DNA of 64,000 bases. Origin: Ailanthus altissimus (lineage: Eukaryota > Streptophyta > Magnoliopsida > Sapindales > Simaroubaceae). The stretch covers positions 10,761,501-10,825,500 of the forward strand of contig OX327711.1 of NCBI GenBank assembly GCA_946807835.1, written 5' to 3'. Position numbers and translations under genes: made by a program. The notes below the pieces were generated by a model. The model had not been told where the DNA came from. It ran no database searches and saw only the letters and a list, made by a program, of their open reading frames with translations. Positions 37,986-51,448 of the stretch are shown here, one piece after another; within the stretch, counting starts at the first letter, position 1; every line of letters begins with the position of its first letter.

Positions 37986-38390
37986 ATATAAAATAAAATG
38001 ATTGAAAAATTAAAACACAACAAAATAAATAGTTACTAATAACAGATAAAATAAAGAAATGGACCATCAAAGTAAATGGGTGTTTCTGTGTGTCAATCAA
38101 TGAATATTTTATGAAAAAAAAAAGAAATGGCTGAACAAATAACAAACTTTGAATATAATTAAAAAAAAATAAAATAGCACAATTAATATATTTTTTTATA
38201 AAAAAGGAAAAACGGAATAATAAATAAAAAAATACTTAATATATTTATAAAAAAAGAAAAAAAAACAACAACATAATGAATAACTAACAATGAGTATATT
38301 TGAAAAAAAAAAATGACCTATTAGAGTTTTGATAAAGAAATAACCACTGGCAAAAGAATGTGACAATATTCATAGCAAAATTTTAAGCTC
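37986..38390. repeat. Degenerate repeat units, copy 2
   Basis: A-rich units related to 35061-35462, with ACACAACAAAATAAATAG, GGACCATCAAAGTAAATGGG, and GACCTATTAGAGTTT followed by GATAAAGAAATAACC. Confidence 0.5.
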
Positions 38391-40133
38391 GACACAAGTG
38401 TGGTCATATAATTAAAATCAACACTTGTTAACTCAAATATGATTCAATCAAATCTCTTTAACTATTGCGTATCCTTATAATCAGATTTGATTTCTTTTCT
38501 TTACTATTGTTAGATTTATTTCCTTAGGCATTTTTTGTAAAAATTAAGTTTTTATTTTATTTAGGCTAGGCCTTATTGTAATGTCAAGTGTAAGATCAAG
38601 GCATCCTCTTTTTTTTTTTCTCCTAGATCTATACACAAAAGTGTATCACTGCCAACCCAGTGCTGCAAACCACTTGTATAGAGGGAATGATGATTTCACT
38701 AAGTCAGAGTGTCATACAAGATAGCTTTAGTTCTTTCATTCAGTTGAGTCCTTTCATCCAAATGGCTTGTCTCAGAGTTGTAGGCGGGTAGGTTCTAAGC
38801 CTTCTTGAATCCTCCAATCCGCATCTTTCTTCTAAAGATTTGGATTTCATCAATGGCAAACCGTCCAAAAGGACTTTAGCCTAGCGATTGGTAGGTTCCC
38901 TTCATCATATTCATTCATTTTCTCTCCTATTGAATAAGACTATTATCAATGTCACTCAGATACCTTAGCTTAAACCTAGATACCTTTTCTTTAGCCTCCC
39001 ATCTCATTCTCTAGTCAAGTATTCGTCTTACTAGTTCTAGTTCTTGCCTATGGATGCTTCTATTTACGCTTAGCTTTTTTGATCAATAAAGTTAGGCATG
39101 TTGTAGTTTCTCTCCTAAAGCTAGCTTTATCTTCTATAATTCGACTATACTACATGAAAGTTTGACGATACTCCATAAAATTAAAGTTATTACACCTATA
39201 AAGTCTTCAGACTCCCGGTACCTGAGTCTCTTGTAGTTCCATCTGCTACCTACACTGAAGATAAGAAACATACTTCTAATGCAACTACTATGTTGTAATG
39301 GCCCATTACTTATATATAGAGGGCATGAATTGTAAGCCTCGACCAACTAATAAAACAGAGAAGCTAGGAGTGTAATAGAAGACTTTGAAGAGTGGAACGA
39401 CTTCCTTCTATTTTTTACATTGGACAAAGGCATAATAAAGTGAGATAATAGTCTGGCTTGCTTAGCTGAAGATACATAATACATTCATGTTAGCAAATTC
39501 TATTACTAAATTAAGTGAGTGACAGTTTTAGGAAGTGGATTAAGACAAATTCCTTTTTCACTTTCTCTTGACAAAAATGTCCGCCTTTCCGCTAACCTAC
39601 TTTTTTCTTTTTTCATATCATTCTAAGTTATACCTTGCTCTTGCCTCTGGCTTCTCACTTTATGTTCTCCTTCCTTGCCTTCACTTATCTTTCACATCTT
39701 GATCTTGCTTAATCGTTCTTATCAAAAACACTAGGCCACTTGGCTTGTTCTTTCTCCAGGCCTACATTTTTGCTTCCTTCACCTAGTTTATCTTGCTTTT
39801 CTTTACTTGTCTAGTTTGAGAATTTGATCCTCTACTAGTCGAGCCTTTATCCTATAAGTGATTTTCTCAAGGAAGAGATTTAGGAAACTAGGAAATTGTA
39901 AAGGTAGTTGTTGCAAAAGTGAGGATGGTATTTTGGTTGCTTAGATGAAAAATAAGCTACTTGTTTGGCCTCACTCTAAGCATGAATGAACTGAGCTTCC
40001 CAGAAGTAGTGGGTGAGGTGCATAATATCCTTTATAGTTTTGGAACAATTCTAGTCGTGTTTAGCCTTACCATTAATAATGTTAATGGAAAATTTTAAAT
40101 TCCACAATGATCTTGTTGATTTTCCTATCAAGG
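38391..40133. other. Unassigned DNA left of a solo LTR
   Basis: This stretch is less AT-rich than its neighbours (especially 38640-39400) but shows no ORF or domain I recognise. It is continuous with 44770-45462 once the LTR at 40139-44764 is removed. It could be an old element or non-coding host sequence. Confidence 0.35.
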
Positions 40134-40138
40134 CCAAG

Positions 40139-43100
40139 TGTAGTAACTACTTATCGATAACCGATAAGAATAAATATATATATAATATTCGTACTTTATT
40201 TGTACATGAGTGATACTTAATTTATGTATTTTTATTAATATTTTTTGTATAGATTAAGGATATATTATTAGTATTGGGTTTATTTACAAGACTTTAAATT
40301 TATTTTAAAAACTGAATTGTAATACTTTAAAAGTTTTAGGGATTAATTTATAAATATTAAAAATTAGTCTATTCATATAAAAACATACATTTTGTAATCT
40401 AATACACTCATTTTGGTTGAGCCACCCTTTTAGAGAGAGAAAAGAGAGAAAGAGAATGGAGAGAAAGAGAAGAATAAGAAGAAGAAATTGAAATTTTAAA
40501 CTTTAAAAAGTATATCATAACTCTTTCTCAATTTTTTTGTGTTAATTAATTTCTTTAAGTTTTGATTTCTATAAATATGTTAAATTGGGGATTTTATGTG
40601 AATTTTGTAAGATATGTCGAGAATTGATGATGGTTATATGGATAAATTGATGAATCATGATAGATATACAGAATTTTTGCATAACAAAATCTTGATCTGA
40701 GACTTTTGTAAATTTTTGCACTTTCATTTTGGTTTTTATTTTTATAATATAAAAGTATACATGTTTAGGATCTTGTGAGACTTTGAATAGGTTAAAATTT
40801 TCACAAATTGAATTTTTAATAAATTTACAAAACAGACCCTGAAATTCTAGATATTTTATGTATTAATAGAATGCTCAAGTAATGAACAAATTTTGATATA
40901 TCAATTGATCTTCAAACTTATGAATTTATGGAATATGATAATTCTACATATCTAGTATGACATCGAAATTTAGCATTTATATCAATGTGGTCAAATTTGT
41001 ATGATTTTTTAAAGTGTATCAACTCACTGCAATGTTTGATAAATAGATTTTTAAAGATATGAAATAAAATAGTTTTACAATACTTTTGGCCCAGATTTTG
41101 GAGTAACATATTTATCATGGATTTAGATATATGTCAAGATCAATTCTATTATAGTTTTATGATTTTTGAGTTGGTATGTGATTTTATAAAATTAGTAGCT
41201 TAAATACTGTCTAGTAAATATCTAAATTCTGTCAGGATAATGATTTGGATTTTATGATGTTTGTGAAATGGACTTTATAGAAATTATGATATCATATCCA
41301 TGTATGAGAAGGATATATGAGTAAAAAATGACATATCCTAATTTTGCAGCAATTGGACATCATTTGCTATATAAATTTTTTTTTAAAGTATAAGTGGTCA
41401 GAATTGACAAGTTTTGAGAAATCAAGTCACTGAACCAATTTGATGTAATAAATATAATTTGTGTAAATTTGTAAGCTATCTAAAGTGTTTTGTATGAATT
41501 ATGATGCATATAACAGGATTTATCCTCATTGATAGATTAAGGAGAATTAAGTCTTGTATTCGAAAGTGTTGAGAGATAAGTATACTAGACTTTTACTGGA
41601 AGCACAATAAACATAGTAATTGTTTATGCATGATTTTGTAAATCTACTTTGAGATATATTTAAGTTATGCCAAAATATACTTTGATATGAAATGTAAAAG
41701 ACGTATGTTTATGAATGTGAGAATTGATATTGAGTATGGACATACATGATATACACGTGTTTATAAAAGTGAGCTTTCAAAATAAAACGTATTTAACAAA
41801 GAAAGCTTTTGAAGTAAAATATGTCAATTAGACACATTTTGTGTTTTGAGGATGCTTGTGTTAATGTGTTTTAGAGTGTATGCATATGATTGTGTACATG
41901 TTGAAAAAACTAAATACATGTATCATATACACAATTTTGCAGCGGAATTAAGTATATAATTAACATATACACATGTAACTTATATCATCAACAATATAAT
42001 ATTACAAAAATATACCTTTGAAGAACTTCTGTGAAGATTTCAATTCTGAATTCTTGCTAGCTCCAACCTTGAGCTCACCTTGAAGTGCACTATAATACAA
42101 TTCTAGTTCACAACAATTCAGTGGTATTGTGAAGCTAAAATAGCAGCAACTGAATTTTCAACAATAAAATTTTGTTTCTTGAAAGAAAAATAATAAGAAT
42201 TAAATTTACTTTCTCTCTAATTTTTCTTACAACTCTTTGTTCAAAGAAAAACTCTCAAAATCAAAATCTCACTCTAATCCTCTCTTCCTTCCACATTTTT
42301 GCTTTCCATTGCTAATTAATTATTCAATTCAATTTTTAGGTGTATTAAGCACTTCACAAGTGCTCCCAAAATTTATTAAGTGGCCAAAACTTAAAAAACA
42401 AAAAAAAGATTTGGTGGCTTTTATACTTAATTAGCTATATGTCTCCTACTTAAATCATAATAATAATAAATAAATAAATATTTTTATTTATTTAAATAAT
42501 ATTTATTAAATTATTCAAAAACTATTTGAATAATTAATTTTTTACTTTATTTGATTTTACTAACATGGTTAATTGGTGAATTCATAGTGAAACAATTCAT
42601 AAAACAAAATTATACCACTTGTTAACGTTTAATTAGTTAATAACTTTTGTCAACTAATTAAGTGATGTACTTAACATTTAAGCCTAGACAAGTGGACAAC
42701 TTGAGAAACCCTGAAATAAAATTTCAGTTTGCTGGAATTTCTAGGATGGAACTGTTCAATCCATAATGCTGCCCCAGTGCACAACGAATACATTTCATAT
42801 TGTAAGACTCTCTAGGTCCACGCCCGAATTATCATATGAAAATTCTCCATACATCTGTGAATGATGCCCTACACACATATTATGGATATTACAAAGTAAC
42901 ACGTTAGACCATCCAAGTTAAGGTTATAACATATTCGTATAATCTTTCTATCATATCCGGGTAGATGGATATTCCTAAACACTGTCAAATCTCCATATGC
43001 TTGACCGTAAGCTTATCTCTAGAATTGTATTTCAATAAATAATATTCCTAAATACTTTTGTGATATTATTTATCCCTAGGGTTAAACTCTTTTTTCGGGA

Positions 43101-44764
43101 ATTACTACTTATGGCCATCAGAATTTCTGAAATATAATCTTAGTGCATTATGATATATTACTCACCCAAATGAACTGATGAATCTCATATCTATACACAT
43201 CGGACTCCATGAATATCGGACCATACCCAGTGGTCAGACCATCAAAGGTTTTCGACATGTGCAGAACCTAAGTATGGTGGATCACTCATAAAGCTCACTA
43301 TAACACTCAGGTCAAAGGACCGCGAATACTACTCAACTCGAAAGACCCTCAATTGACGGCTTTATGGGATGTCTATTGGAGGTCTTTGCAAGTCTATGCA
43401 GTATTCAGTCCTTACATAATACATGTATCTATATAAGAGCTTCCACTAAACTTATGGTCTGCTAAGACTTACCATTTGAGTCATCCAAATATAAATATAT
43501 CCCGATCTATATATTATTAAGGTATTCACTGATAGACCAGTATTAATGGCATTTCTGAACACTATTTGTAACTACGTCATTACTAATATATTCTCAGGTC
43601 TTTATCCTATTTTAGACAAGGTTATAACTCTTTAAACATTATTAACTTTTATAACCTGATAACTCTTATTAGTGCCAACTCTTAACATTTATAATTCTCA
43701 ATATTGCTAATTCTAGCACTAATCTAAACTTCATTAGACTAGATCTAAACTCTTTTAGATCATACAATATCTAAACGTTACAAGCATTTTACCATATATA
43801 AAATATAATTAGCGATTTAATGAAATAAAAATACTAGTATAAATATTAAACAAATATTCATACATAAAAGAATGGCACGTAAGCACAAATTCTAACAACT
43901 TGAACTCACTATTTGCTTAGTAGGTACTTTATGTGATTTGTGGAGCCATTAAGTGCAACCTTTCCTTTCAGATTGGTATATATATTATGTGTTCCATATG
44001 TAGAGAGGATCCTAAGGGTACTTAAAGGAAGAGTAAGTCATCATATTTATGTAATGACGTATTGGTGCATGTGGGAAAACTCACCAATGATCAAGGTGAG
44101 GGTTTGACTCATACCTTCGAGCATGAGCGTTGTATATATATATATATATATAATCTAAGCCTCACTTTTGCTATTCCTCTTATATGGTATGTCACTGATG
44201 AGTGGCATTTGGATCATTATATGATATATGATATGCGGAGTCCTACTAAGTAGTAGTTGAGTGATGGTATTCTTATTATGTATTTTGAAAGAATGTGTAA
44301 GCACTTACTTGACATGTAATTTTGATAAAATTTTTATTACGATCCATCATGGCATATCATGCTAATGCTATGTATGTATGAATATTTATGTATTTTGGAA
44401 TATGAAAAACTAGTATGCTCATTGATTTTTTTTACTCATTATAATTTATTGTGATTTCATGTAAATAAAGTACATGTGTGCTTAGAAGATTGGCAAGACT
44501 TCTGCTGTCCTTTGGGTTCCCTAAGTTGCTAGGTTGTTAAATGTTTGATTAATGGATATATAGTTTGAGATATTTAATTTATCCTTATTGAATAAGTACT
44601 TATGTATTATTTTATTAAGTGTGATTGTATTTGGTTTATGTTCCACCAAGTATGTTCATAGTTTAATTTTGTTATGATCTTACTAGCAACTCACTAAGGA
44701 TTCTTGTATGGAATAAATGTAAGTCATGTCACACGTCAGATGTTTTCAGATCTGGGGTGTGATA
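40139..44764 (+). mobile_element. Tekay-type gypsy solo LTR with nested LTR
   Basis: Starts TGTAGTAACTAC and ends GGGGTGTGATA, with perfect target duplication CCAAG at 40134-40138 and 44765-44769. After removing the nested family-A LTR (41859-43897) it is about 2.6 kb, matching the 2.7-kb copy at 16812-19506. A TA microsatellite lies near 44131-44152. The sense orientation is +. There is no internal domain, so this is a solo LTR. Confidence 0.9.
41859..43897 (-). mobile_element. Family-A copia-type solo LTR nested in gypsy LTR
   Basis: 2039 bp with TGTTA/TAACA inverted ends. It interrupts a sequence that other copies of the host LTR carry uninterrupted (GAGGATGCTTGAACTCAC in antisense near 17790). 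The target duplication is GCTTG (41854-41858) and ACTTG (43898-43902), differing by one base. GCAGCGGAA near the + strand start is the complement of the copia motif near an LTR 3' end, so the sense strand is -. Confidence 0.9.
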
Positions 44765-44769
44765 CCAAG

Positions 44770-45462
44770 TCAATTTTAATAGTACAAGAAATCACAGCCA
44801 GTTCATTATTGAGAATGGAAGGGTTATCAATGCTTTTAGCAAAGGCAAGCAAAGGGTTGCTGAGTCCTAACAAAGACAAGACCATCAAATCCCTAAAGCA
44901 ACTTATAGAAATAGAAAATGTGCAAAGGCTTATACATTTATGATCTATTTATTATCTCTAAAACAATGAATTTAGGTTATTATTCCATAAAAAGTAATGA
45001 TTTAGGAATCCCCCAACTCACCTTGATACATATTGTGACAATTCTATTCTAGTCCTATTTGATTGAATATCTTGATCATTGTAGCTTAGTTAAATTTCTT
45101 TAAACTAGCCTTAACGAGCGCTATAGTTGGAAGACAACAAAAAGGAAAAGCCATTATGATAACAACTAAAGTATTATAGCAATTGTCGCGAAACAATAAA
45201 TAGCCCAATGGAGAAGGCAATTGAGGTATAAAGCCAGAACAATTGACCTAACACAAACAATTAGTTAACCCAATTGCTTTAGCAATAGTTCATCCGACCT
45301 CAAGCTCCAAACCAGAACCTGAGCTATCAACTAGAGTAACCTTACCTGAAGAGCTAGTTGAACATATATTCCATGCTATTGCTAGCTTCTCCACCTATTG
45401 AAAGTATCTAAGTTGTAAGAAGCAGAAGCTTCAATGTTGACAGGCTTATTGTCTTATTTTCA
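44770..45462. other. Unassigned DNA between two inverted LTRs
   Basis: Continues 38391-40133 across the solo LTR. A 79-codon open frame begins at 44704 within the LTR end and extends to 44943, but it matches nothing I know and crosses the LTR boundary, so I do not call it a gene. Confidence 0.4.
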
Positions 45463-45880
45463 TGTCCCAGATCCAGAAAGATCTGACACATGACATGACT
45501 TACAATCATTCAATGATGTGCGTTTATAATTAATATTGCCTAAAATTTTAAACTTAAATTTTACATAAGAATTCTTAGTAAGTTGCAGGTACGCTCATCA
45601 CAAAATTAAACCATGAACATACTTAGTGCAACATAAATTAAATACAATCACACTTAATGAAATAATACATAAGTATTTATTCAATAGGGATAAATCAAAT
45701 ATCTCAAACTACATGTTCACAAATTAAATATTTAGCAACCTAACAACTTAAGAATCCCAAGGGACAATAGACGCCTTGCCAAATCTGCTAAGCACACATG
45801 TACCTTATTTACCTAAAATAACTATAAACTATAATGAGTATAAAACTCAGTAAGTATACTAGTTTTTCATATACCAATTA

Positions 45881-45916
<36 letters not shown>

Positions 45917-47917
45917 GTATACACAATGCATTAGTATGATATGCCATGATGGATTATAATAAAAATCTTATCAAAATCACATGTCAAGTAAGCGTTTACA
46001 CATTCTTTCAAAATATATAATAGAAATATCGTCTCCCAACTTCTACTTAGTAGGACTTCATATATCACATTACACATAATGAGCCAAATGCCACCCATTG
46101 GTGACATACAGTATGAGAGAAATAGTACAAGTAAGGTTTAGATTACACACATATAACGTTCATGCCTGAAGGTAAGAGCCAAACCCTCACCCTGATAATC
46201 AATAAGTCCTTATACTTACACCAATACGCCACCACATGAATGTGCTGACTCATTCTTCCTTTAGGGTACCTATAGGATCCTCCTTATATACTGAACGTAT
46301 ATCACATATACCAATCCCGAAGAAAAAGCCACACATAATCTCCATAAATCACATAAGTGCCTACTAAGTAAATAGTGAGTTCAAGCATCCTCAAAATACA
46401 AAACGTATCTCATAGATATATTCCACTTCAAAAGCTTTCTTTGTTATACACAATATATTTTGAAGGCTCACTTTCATCAATACATATATGCTATGTATAT
46501 CCATTATCAATGTTAATGCTCATATTCATAAACATATATATTTCACATTTCATATCGAAATATACTTTGACATAACACAAACATATCTCAAAGCACATTT
46601 ACAAGATCATACACAAAAAATTACTATATTTATTATGATTCCAGTAAAAGTCTAATTTACTTACCTATTAATACTTTCGAACACAAGACTTAATTCTCCT
46701 TAGCCTATTAATGGAGACTAATCCTTTTATAAGCATCACTATTCTCACAAAACACTTTAAATAGCTAACAAAATTACACATATTACACTTATTACATCAA
46801 ATTGGTCCAATGACTTGGTTTCTCAAAACCTGTATATCCAGAATAGTCATAAGAATACATGATCATTCTGACCACTTATACTTAACAAACTTTTCTTATA
46901 CATCACATGATGTCCAATTACTTCAAAATCAGAATATATTATTTTTGACTTATATATGAATATTTTATCATATATGGATATTTATCATGATTTCTAAAAA
47001 AGTCTATTTCATAAACACCATCAATTCTAAACCATTATCCTGACATAATCAAGATATTTACTGGACAATATTAAATTTTCTAATTTTATAAAATCACATA
47101 CCAACTCAAAAATCATGTAACTTCAACTGAATTATTCTTGACACATATCTCCACCAATGATAAATACTTAAATCTAAAATTGTACTAAAAATATTTTAAA
47201 CTATTTTATTCTATAGCTCTAAAAATTTGTAAATTAAATACTACTATGAGGTGACAAATTTTAGAAAATCATAACAATTTGACAACAATGATCTAAATGC
47301 TCAAATTTGAATATGTTGAACTAAACATGTAAAATTAACATATTTTTTAAAGTCAATTGTAGATTAAAATTTATTTATCACTCAAGCATACTGTTAACAC
47401 TTGAAATTTCTAGAATTTTAAGGTCATTTCATAAATTCACTAAAAAATCAATTTGTGAAATTTTTAACCGATTTAAAATGTCACATAATTATTAATATGT
47501 CTATTTTTATATTCTTAAAAATGAAACCAAAATCAATGTACATAATTTTACAGAAGTCTCGAATCAATATAATATCATGCAGAAATTCTACAAATCTATC
47601 ATGATTCATCTATTTATCCATACAATCATTATCAATTCTTAATATATCTCATTAAACGCACATCAAATCCACAATTTAACATATTTCTAAAAATTAAAAC
47701 TTAAATAAATTAACTTAATTAACACCAAGAAATTAAGAAAGATTTATGATATAACTTTTAAAGCTTAAAATTTTATTTTCTTCTTCTCTTTCTCTCTTTT
47801 CTCGCTCTAAAAGGATGACTCGACCAAAATAAGTGTATTAGAGTTACAAAATGTGTATTTTTTTTATACTAATAGGCTAATTTTTAATATTTATAAATTA
47901 ACCCCTAAAAGGATGGC
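45463..47917 (-). mobile_element. Tekay-type gypsy LTR, truncated
   Basis: Begins TGTCCCAGATCC and matches the 16812-19506 LTR in the same orientation, down to CTAATTTTTAATATTTATAA near 47880. It lacks roughly the first 190 bp of the LTR (sense orientation), so no target duplication can be tested. A long TA run lies at 45883-45916. It may be the 3' LTR of the chromovirus whose body lies at 55421-59835, since orientation and order agree. It may instead be a separate broken solo LTR. Confidence 0.85.
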
Positions 47918-48883
47918 TTGTAGTCTTGCTAATTCCTGTATAAAAGAATTTATTTTTCTACCTATGTATGATTTCAAAATTATTTAGGTTGAGTCATTGT
48001 TTCTATTTAGATTACTAAAGAATGACTTCCAAAATATTATTGTGCACAATGCTAAGCCTTGTGGTAAGACGGATGATTCAATTTATATAACCAAGAGAAT
48101 TTTCATGTTTAAGTATATATTTTTCTAATCTCACATATCTTTTGTGAGTAAGTGGAAAGGTTGAGAAAATAGCTTATGAACCTCCATTGATCCTTTAAAT
48201 TGGTTAATTTTTGTTTAGATTGATATTATTTGAATTATGGAATAAGTTGGTTGCATTTGTGTATAATATAATTTGGTGAGAAACCTTTGTAATGTTTCCT
48301 TGTATTCTTCAAAAAAAGAAAAGAGAGCAAAATACCAAAATATATATATATACGAAAAAAAAAAGAATCAATTTAGTTTAATAAAGTCTTTATTCAATTT
48401 TAGAAGACAAATTTTTTGTAAGGCAGTTTTCTCACCAAGCTATATTGGTATTATTCTTACAAGACAATTGAAGTCCTAAAGTTGGTGAATGTTAAGAATA
48501 ATTGATTTCTAAACAAATGATTTTCCTATCTTTGGATCAATGTTAGTTTATATGTCTGTCCTTAAAATTGATTTTTTCTTGAGTGCTTAACTGTTTTCCA
48601 ACTCCATGAGAGAAATTTTAACCTTTTAAACAGTCATATACCTGTAAGGATATGGAGTTGAGGCTTTTACTTGAAAAAATTCTCAATGCTATATCTGTTG
48701 TGATTTGTGATAAGATGGTTATGGCTTAGTTCACACACATACAATTTTTGAAAGTTATAATTAAAAAAAACCATAATAGTAACAGTGATCTTGAACTAAC
48801 TTTTTGTTTGAAATGTTTAGTTAGTTTTGCATATTCTATTTACGCTTGAATTGCTAGAGACTAGTAATAAGCTGGTTAGGGGC
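47918..48883. other. No recognised feature
   Basis: AT-rich sequence between a truncated LTR and the Athila-like 5' LTR. The 68-codon open frame at 48273-48479 is lysine- and tyrosine-rich low-complexity sequence. I see no domain on either strand. Confidence 0.4.
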
Positions 48884-50452
48884 TGTGATGAACACATGAA
48901 AATGCATATTTGTTAACAGATTCAGTCACCATTTAATGTCACTAATTTTAGCATTTTCTTGTATTTTTAGCTTGAAATAAAGTGTTCTCCTTAAATTGTG
49001 ATTAATGAATGTTATTTGCACAAATTTAGGTAAAATGAACATAACTCTCAATGTAGAAATCGAAATAAAAAAATTCTTGAACCTGAAGTAACATGACTCA
49101 ATCTTACACAAACTTTAAGAATAGTTGAAAAGCCAAATCTAACATATTATGGGCCAAAAATTGAGATACAATAGAATCGAGCTACAACTTCTGCTCAGCT
49201 TGACCCAACTCATGTATTTAAACCGTATCTCATAAAATACGTACTCAATTGGTATAATTCATGACACTGTGAAATACTAACTTAATTATCAACAATTCTT
49301 ATATTGATGGTAAAGTCCAAATCAGCCGTTATCATGGACCAAATTATATTGTAAGTGGGTAAAAGGGTTGTTAGCTGAAATCTGATGTATCTTTAGAATT
49401 TTGCCCATATCTCATTGGATACTCATCTAATTTGCATGAACCTGATGGCTATAGAAAGAAGAGACAAAGTACTAAAACTTTTATGTCGGATATAAAGGCT
49501 ACATCGATCATTTACATTAAAAAATATACTACAAATGGGTGAATGAGTTATTGGCCTAAATTATTGAAGATTGATGTCACACTTAACACATTTCCATTCA
49601 TTACCTATATAAGGACACTCTTTGAACGTTTTCAACATTAGATAATTCTCTCTTATTTTCTTCTCATTAACAGGCATTGTAATTTAGGCTAGAGTTCTTG
49701 ACAAGGCTAAGAGATGAACTTTTATGTGTAATAAATCTACTTATATGCTTTGATTCATTGTCAAGAGCTATAAATGTTTGTAAGTTTGGTTATGCTTAAA
49801 CTCTTATCTATTTTATTTTCTATAATCCAGAGGTTATAATTCTCACGTCTCATATATTTTCAGTCATACTTTTCTTATGTGATTCTTGTTGAATTATAAT
49901 TGTTATTGGTTATATTTTTTTATATGTTAATCTTTTACTGCAATATTGTCAATTAATATATTGTCGATCTTGGATAACATGTAAAGACAATAAATGTTTA
50001 ATATTCAAGTTGATCTTTTACTGCAATATTCTCAAATGATATATTGTCGATCTTAGATAACTTGTATATTGTCGAACATGATTTGTGTTAATGTTTACAA
50101 AGAGTTTAATCACACCAAATACATGTGTTATCAAATGTGCTATATTTTACATATCTGTCGATTGATTGTTTGGGATGTGAAACTTTCAATTGAGTTATAA
50201 ACATTGAATCAAAGTGTAGAGTAGATTTATAAAGCATAATTGTGATTCACGAAACCTTACTTAAATTATCATAAGACATTTTTCTCAATCCATAGACAAT
50301 TTTATCTCATCCACTTAAACCAATTAATTAATTTTCTCATTTACTACTGCTTTAATATTTTACTTCACCAACCTATTTTTTCAAAAGCTTTCTTGTGGGA
50401 TCGACACCTCAATCTATACTACGATAGTCGCATTACATTTTGAGCGTAAATA
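48884..50452 (+). repeat. 5' LTR of the Athila-like element
   Basis: The start TGTGATGAACACATG is probable rather than proven, because the 3' copy lacks this half. A TATA-like CCTATATAAGGAC lies near 49606. The LTR ends GAGCGTAAATA just before the primer site. 49774-50452 matches 54742-55420 with only scattered differences. Confidence 0.75.
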
Positions 50453-50459
50453 AAATTTA

Positions 50460-50475
50460 ACGCCGTTGCCGGGGA
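50460..50475 (+). other. Primer binding site, tRNA-Asp type
   Basis: CGCCGTTGCCGGGGA (50461-50475) matches the Athila/Tat site except for its first bases. Confidence 0.85.
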
Positions 50476-50589
50476 GGCACACTAAACGAAAATCGGTTGC
50501 GTTTATCAATACTAAAGCAGTAACTTTGTACATTTTCTTTTCTTTTTAAAATTTTAGTTTTATTTCCTTTGTTGTAAATCATTTTATTG

Positions 50590-51440
50590 TTCACGGTTAG
50601 TTCTACCATCTAATTTATTTATTTATTTTAGTTAATTTGTTATATTTTATATTATTTTAATGACTGATTTTACCGTTTAACTTAGTTCATTTTCTTTTAT
50701 TTATTTATTGTACTTTGCATTTTATTTTATTTATTTGTTGTACTTTGCACTTTATTTTCTTTTATTTATCATTGCACTTTATCTTTTTTTACTTAATTTT
50801 TCGTATTTTATTTTATTTTAATGGCTGATTCTACCGCCTAACTTAATTTTTTTCTTTTATTTATTTATTGTAATTTACTTATTTATTGTACTTTATTTAT
50901 TTATTCCACGTTATTTTTATTTATTTATTTATTGCACTTTTTTATTCATTGTACTTTATTTTTATTTTCTTTTATTTATTAATTGCCCTTTATTTTCCTT
51001 TATTTATTTATTGCACTTTATTTTCTTTTATTTATTGTCCTTTATTTTTATTTTCTCTTATTTATTTATTGCTCTTTATTTTCTTTAGTTAATATGTTAT
51101 ATTTTTATTTTATTTTAATAGCCGATTCTATCGCCTAACTTTTTATTTATTTACTTATTGTACCTTTATTTTATTTATTGTACTTTATTTTATTTATTTA
51201 TTATACTTTGTATTTTATTTTCGTTTATTTATTGCACTTTCTTTTAGTTTATTTACTTATTGTACTTTTTTTATTATTTATTTATTGTGTTTTTTTATCG
51301 TTCTTTACAGTTTATTATCTTTTGTTCATTTATTGTATTTATATTTCATGGTTGGTCTTACCACCTAACTCATTTCTATTTCTTGTTGTGTTTTATTTTA
51401 CTTCTTAATTTGCATTGAGCATTTCCTTAAAAAAATTTAT
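50590..51440 (+). repeat. T-rich tandem-like repeats in the leader
   Basis: More than 800 bp built of TTATTTATTTATTG, TACTTTATTTTATT and TTTTCTTTTA motifs. A spaced motif near GGCTGATTCTACCGCCTAAC recurs at about 50595, 50661, 50820, 51119 and 51347. The + strand is almost free of G. Frames through it (50886-51092, 51178-51408) give Phe/Leu/Tyr-rich peptides that look like membrane proteins but are artefacts. Confidence 0.8.
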
Positions 51441-51448
51441 TAGGATGT

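Noticed and set aside
35463..38390. Calling 35.46-38.39 kb one complete Tat-like element with two LTRs
   Set aside because: The flanking repeats are degenerate and do not pair as LTRs, and no target duplication was found.
44704..44943. 79-codon ORF
   Set aside because: It starts inside a solo LTR and continues into flanking DNA, so it cannot be an ancestral gene.
50886..51408. Two + strand ORFs rich in Phe, Leu and Tyr resembling membrane proteins
   Set aside because: They are translations of the T-rich leader repeat array. There is no domain and they lie inside a retroelement leader.
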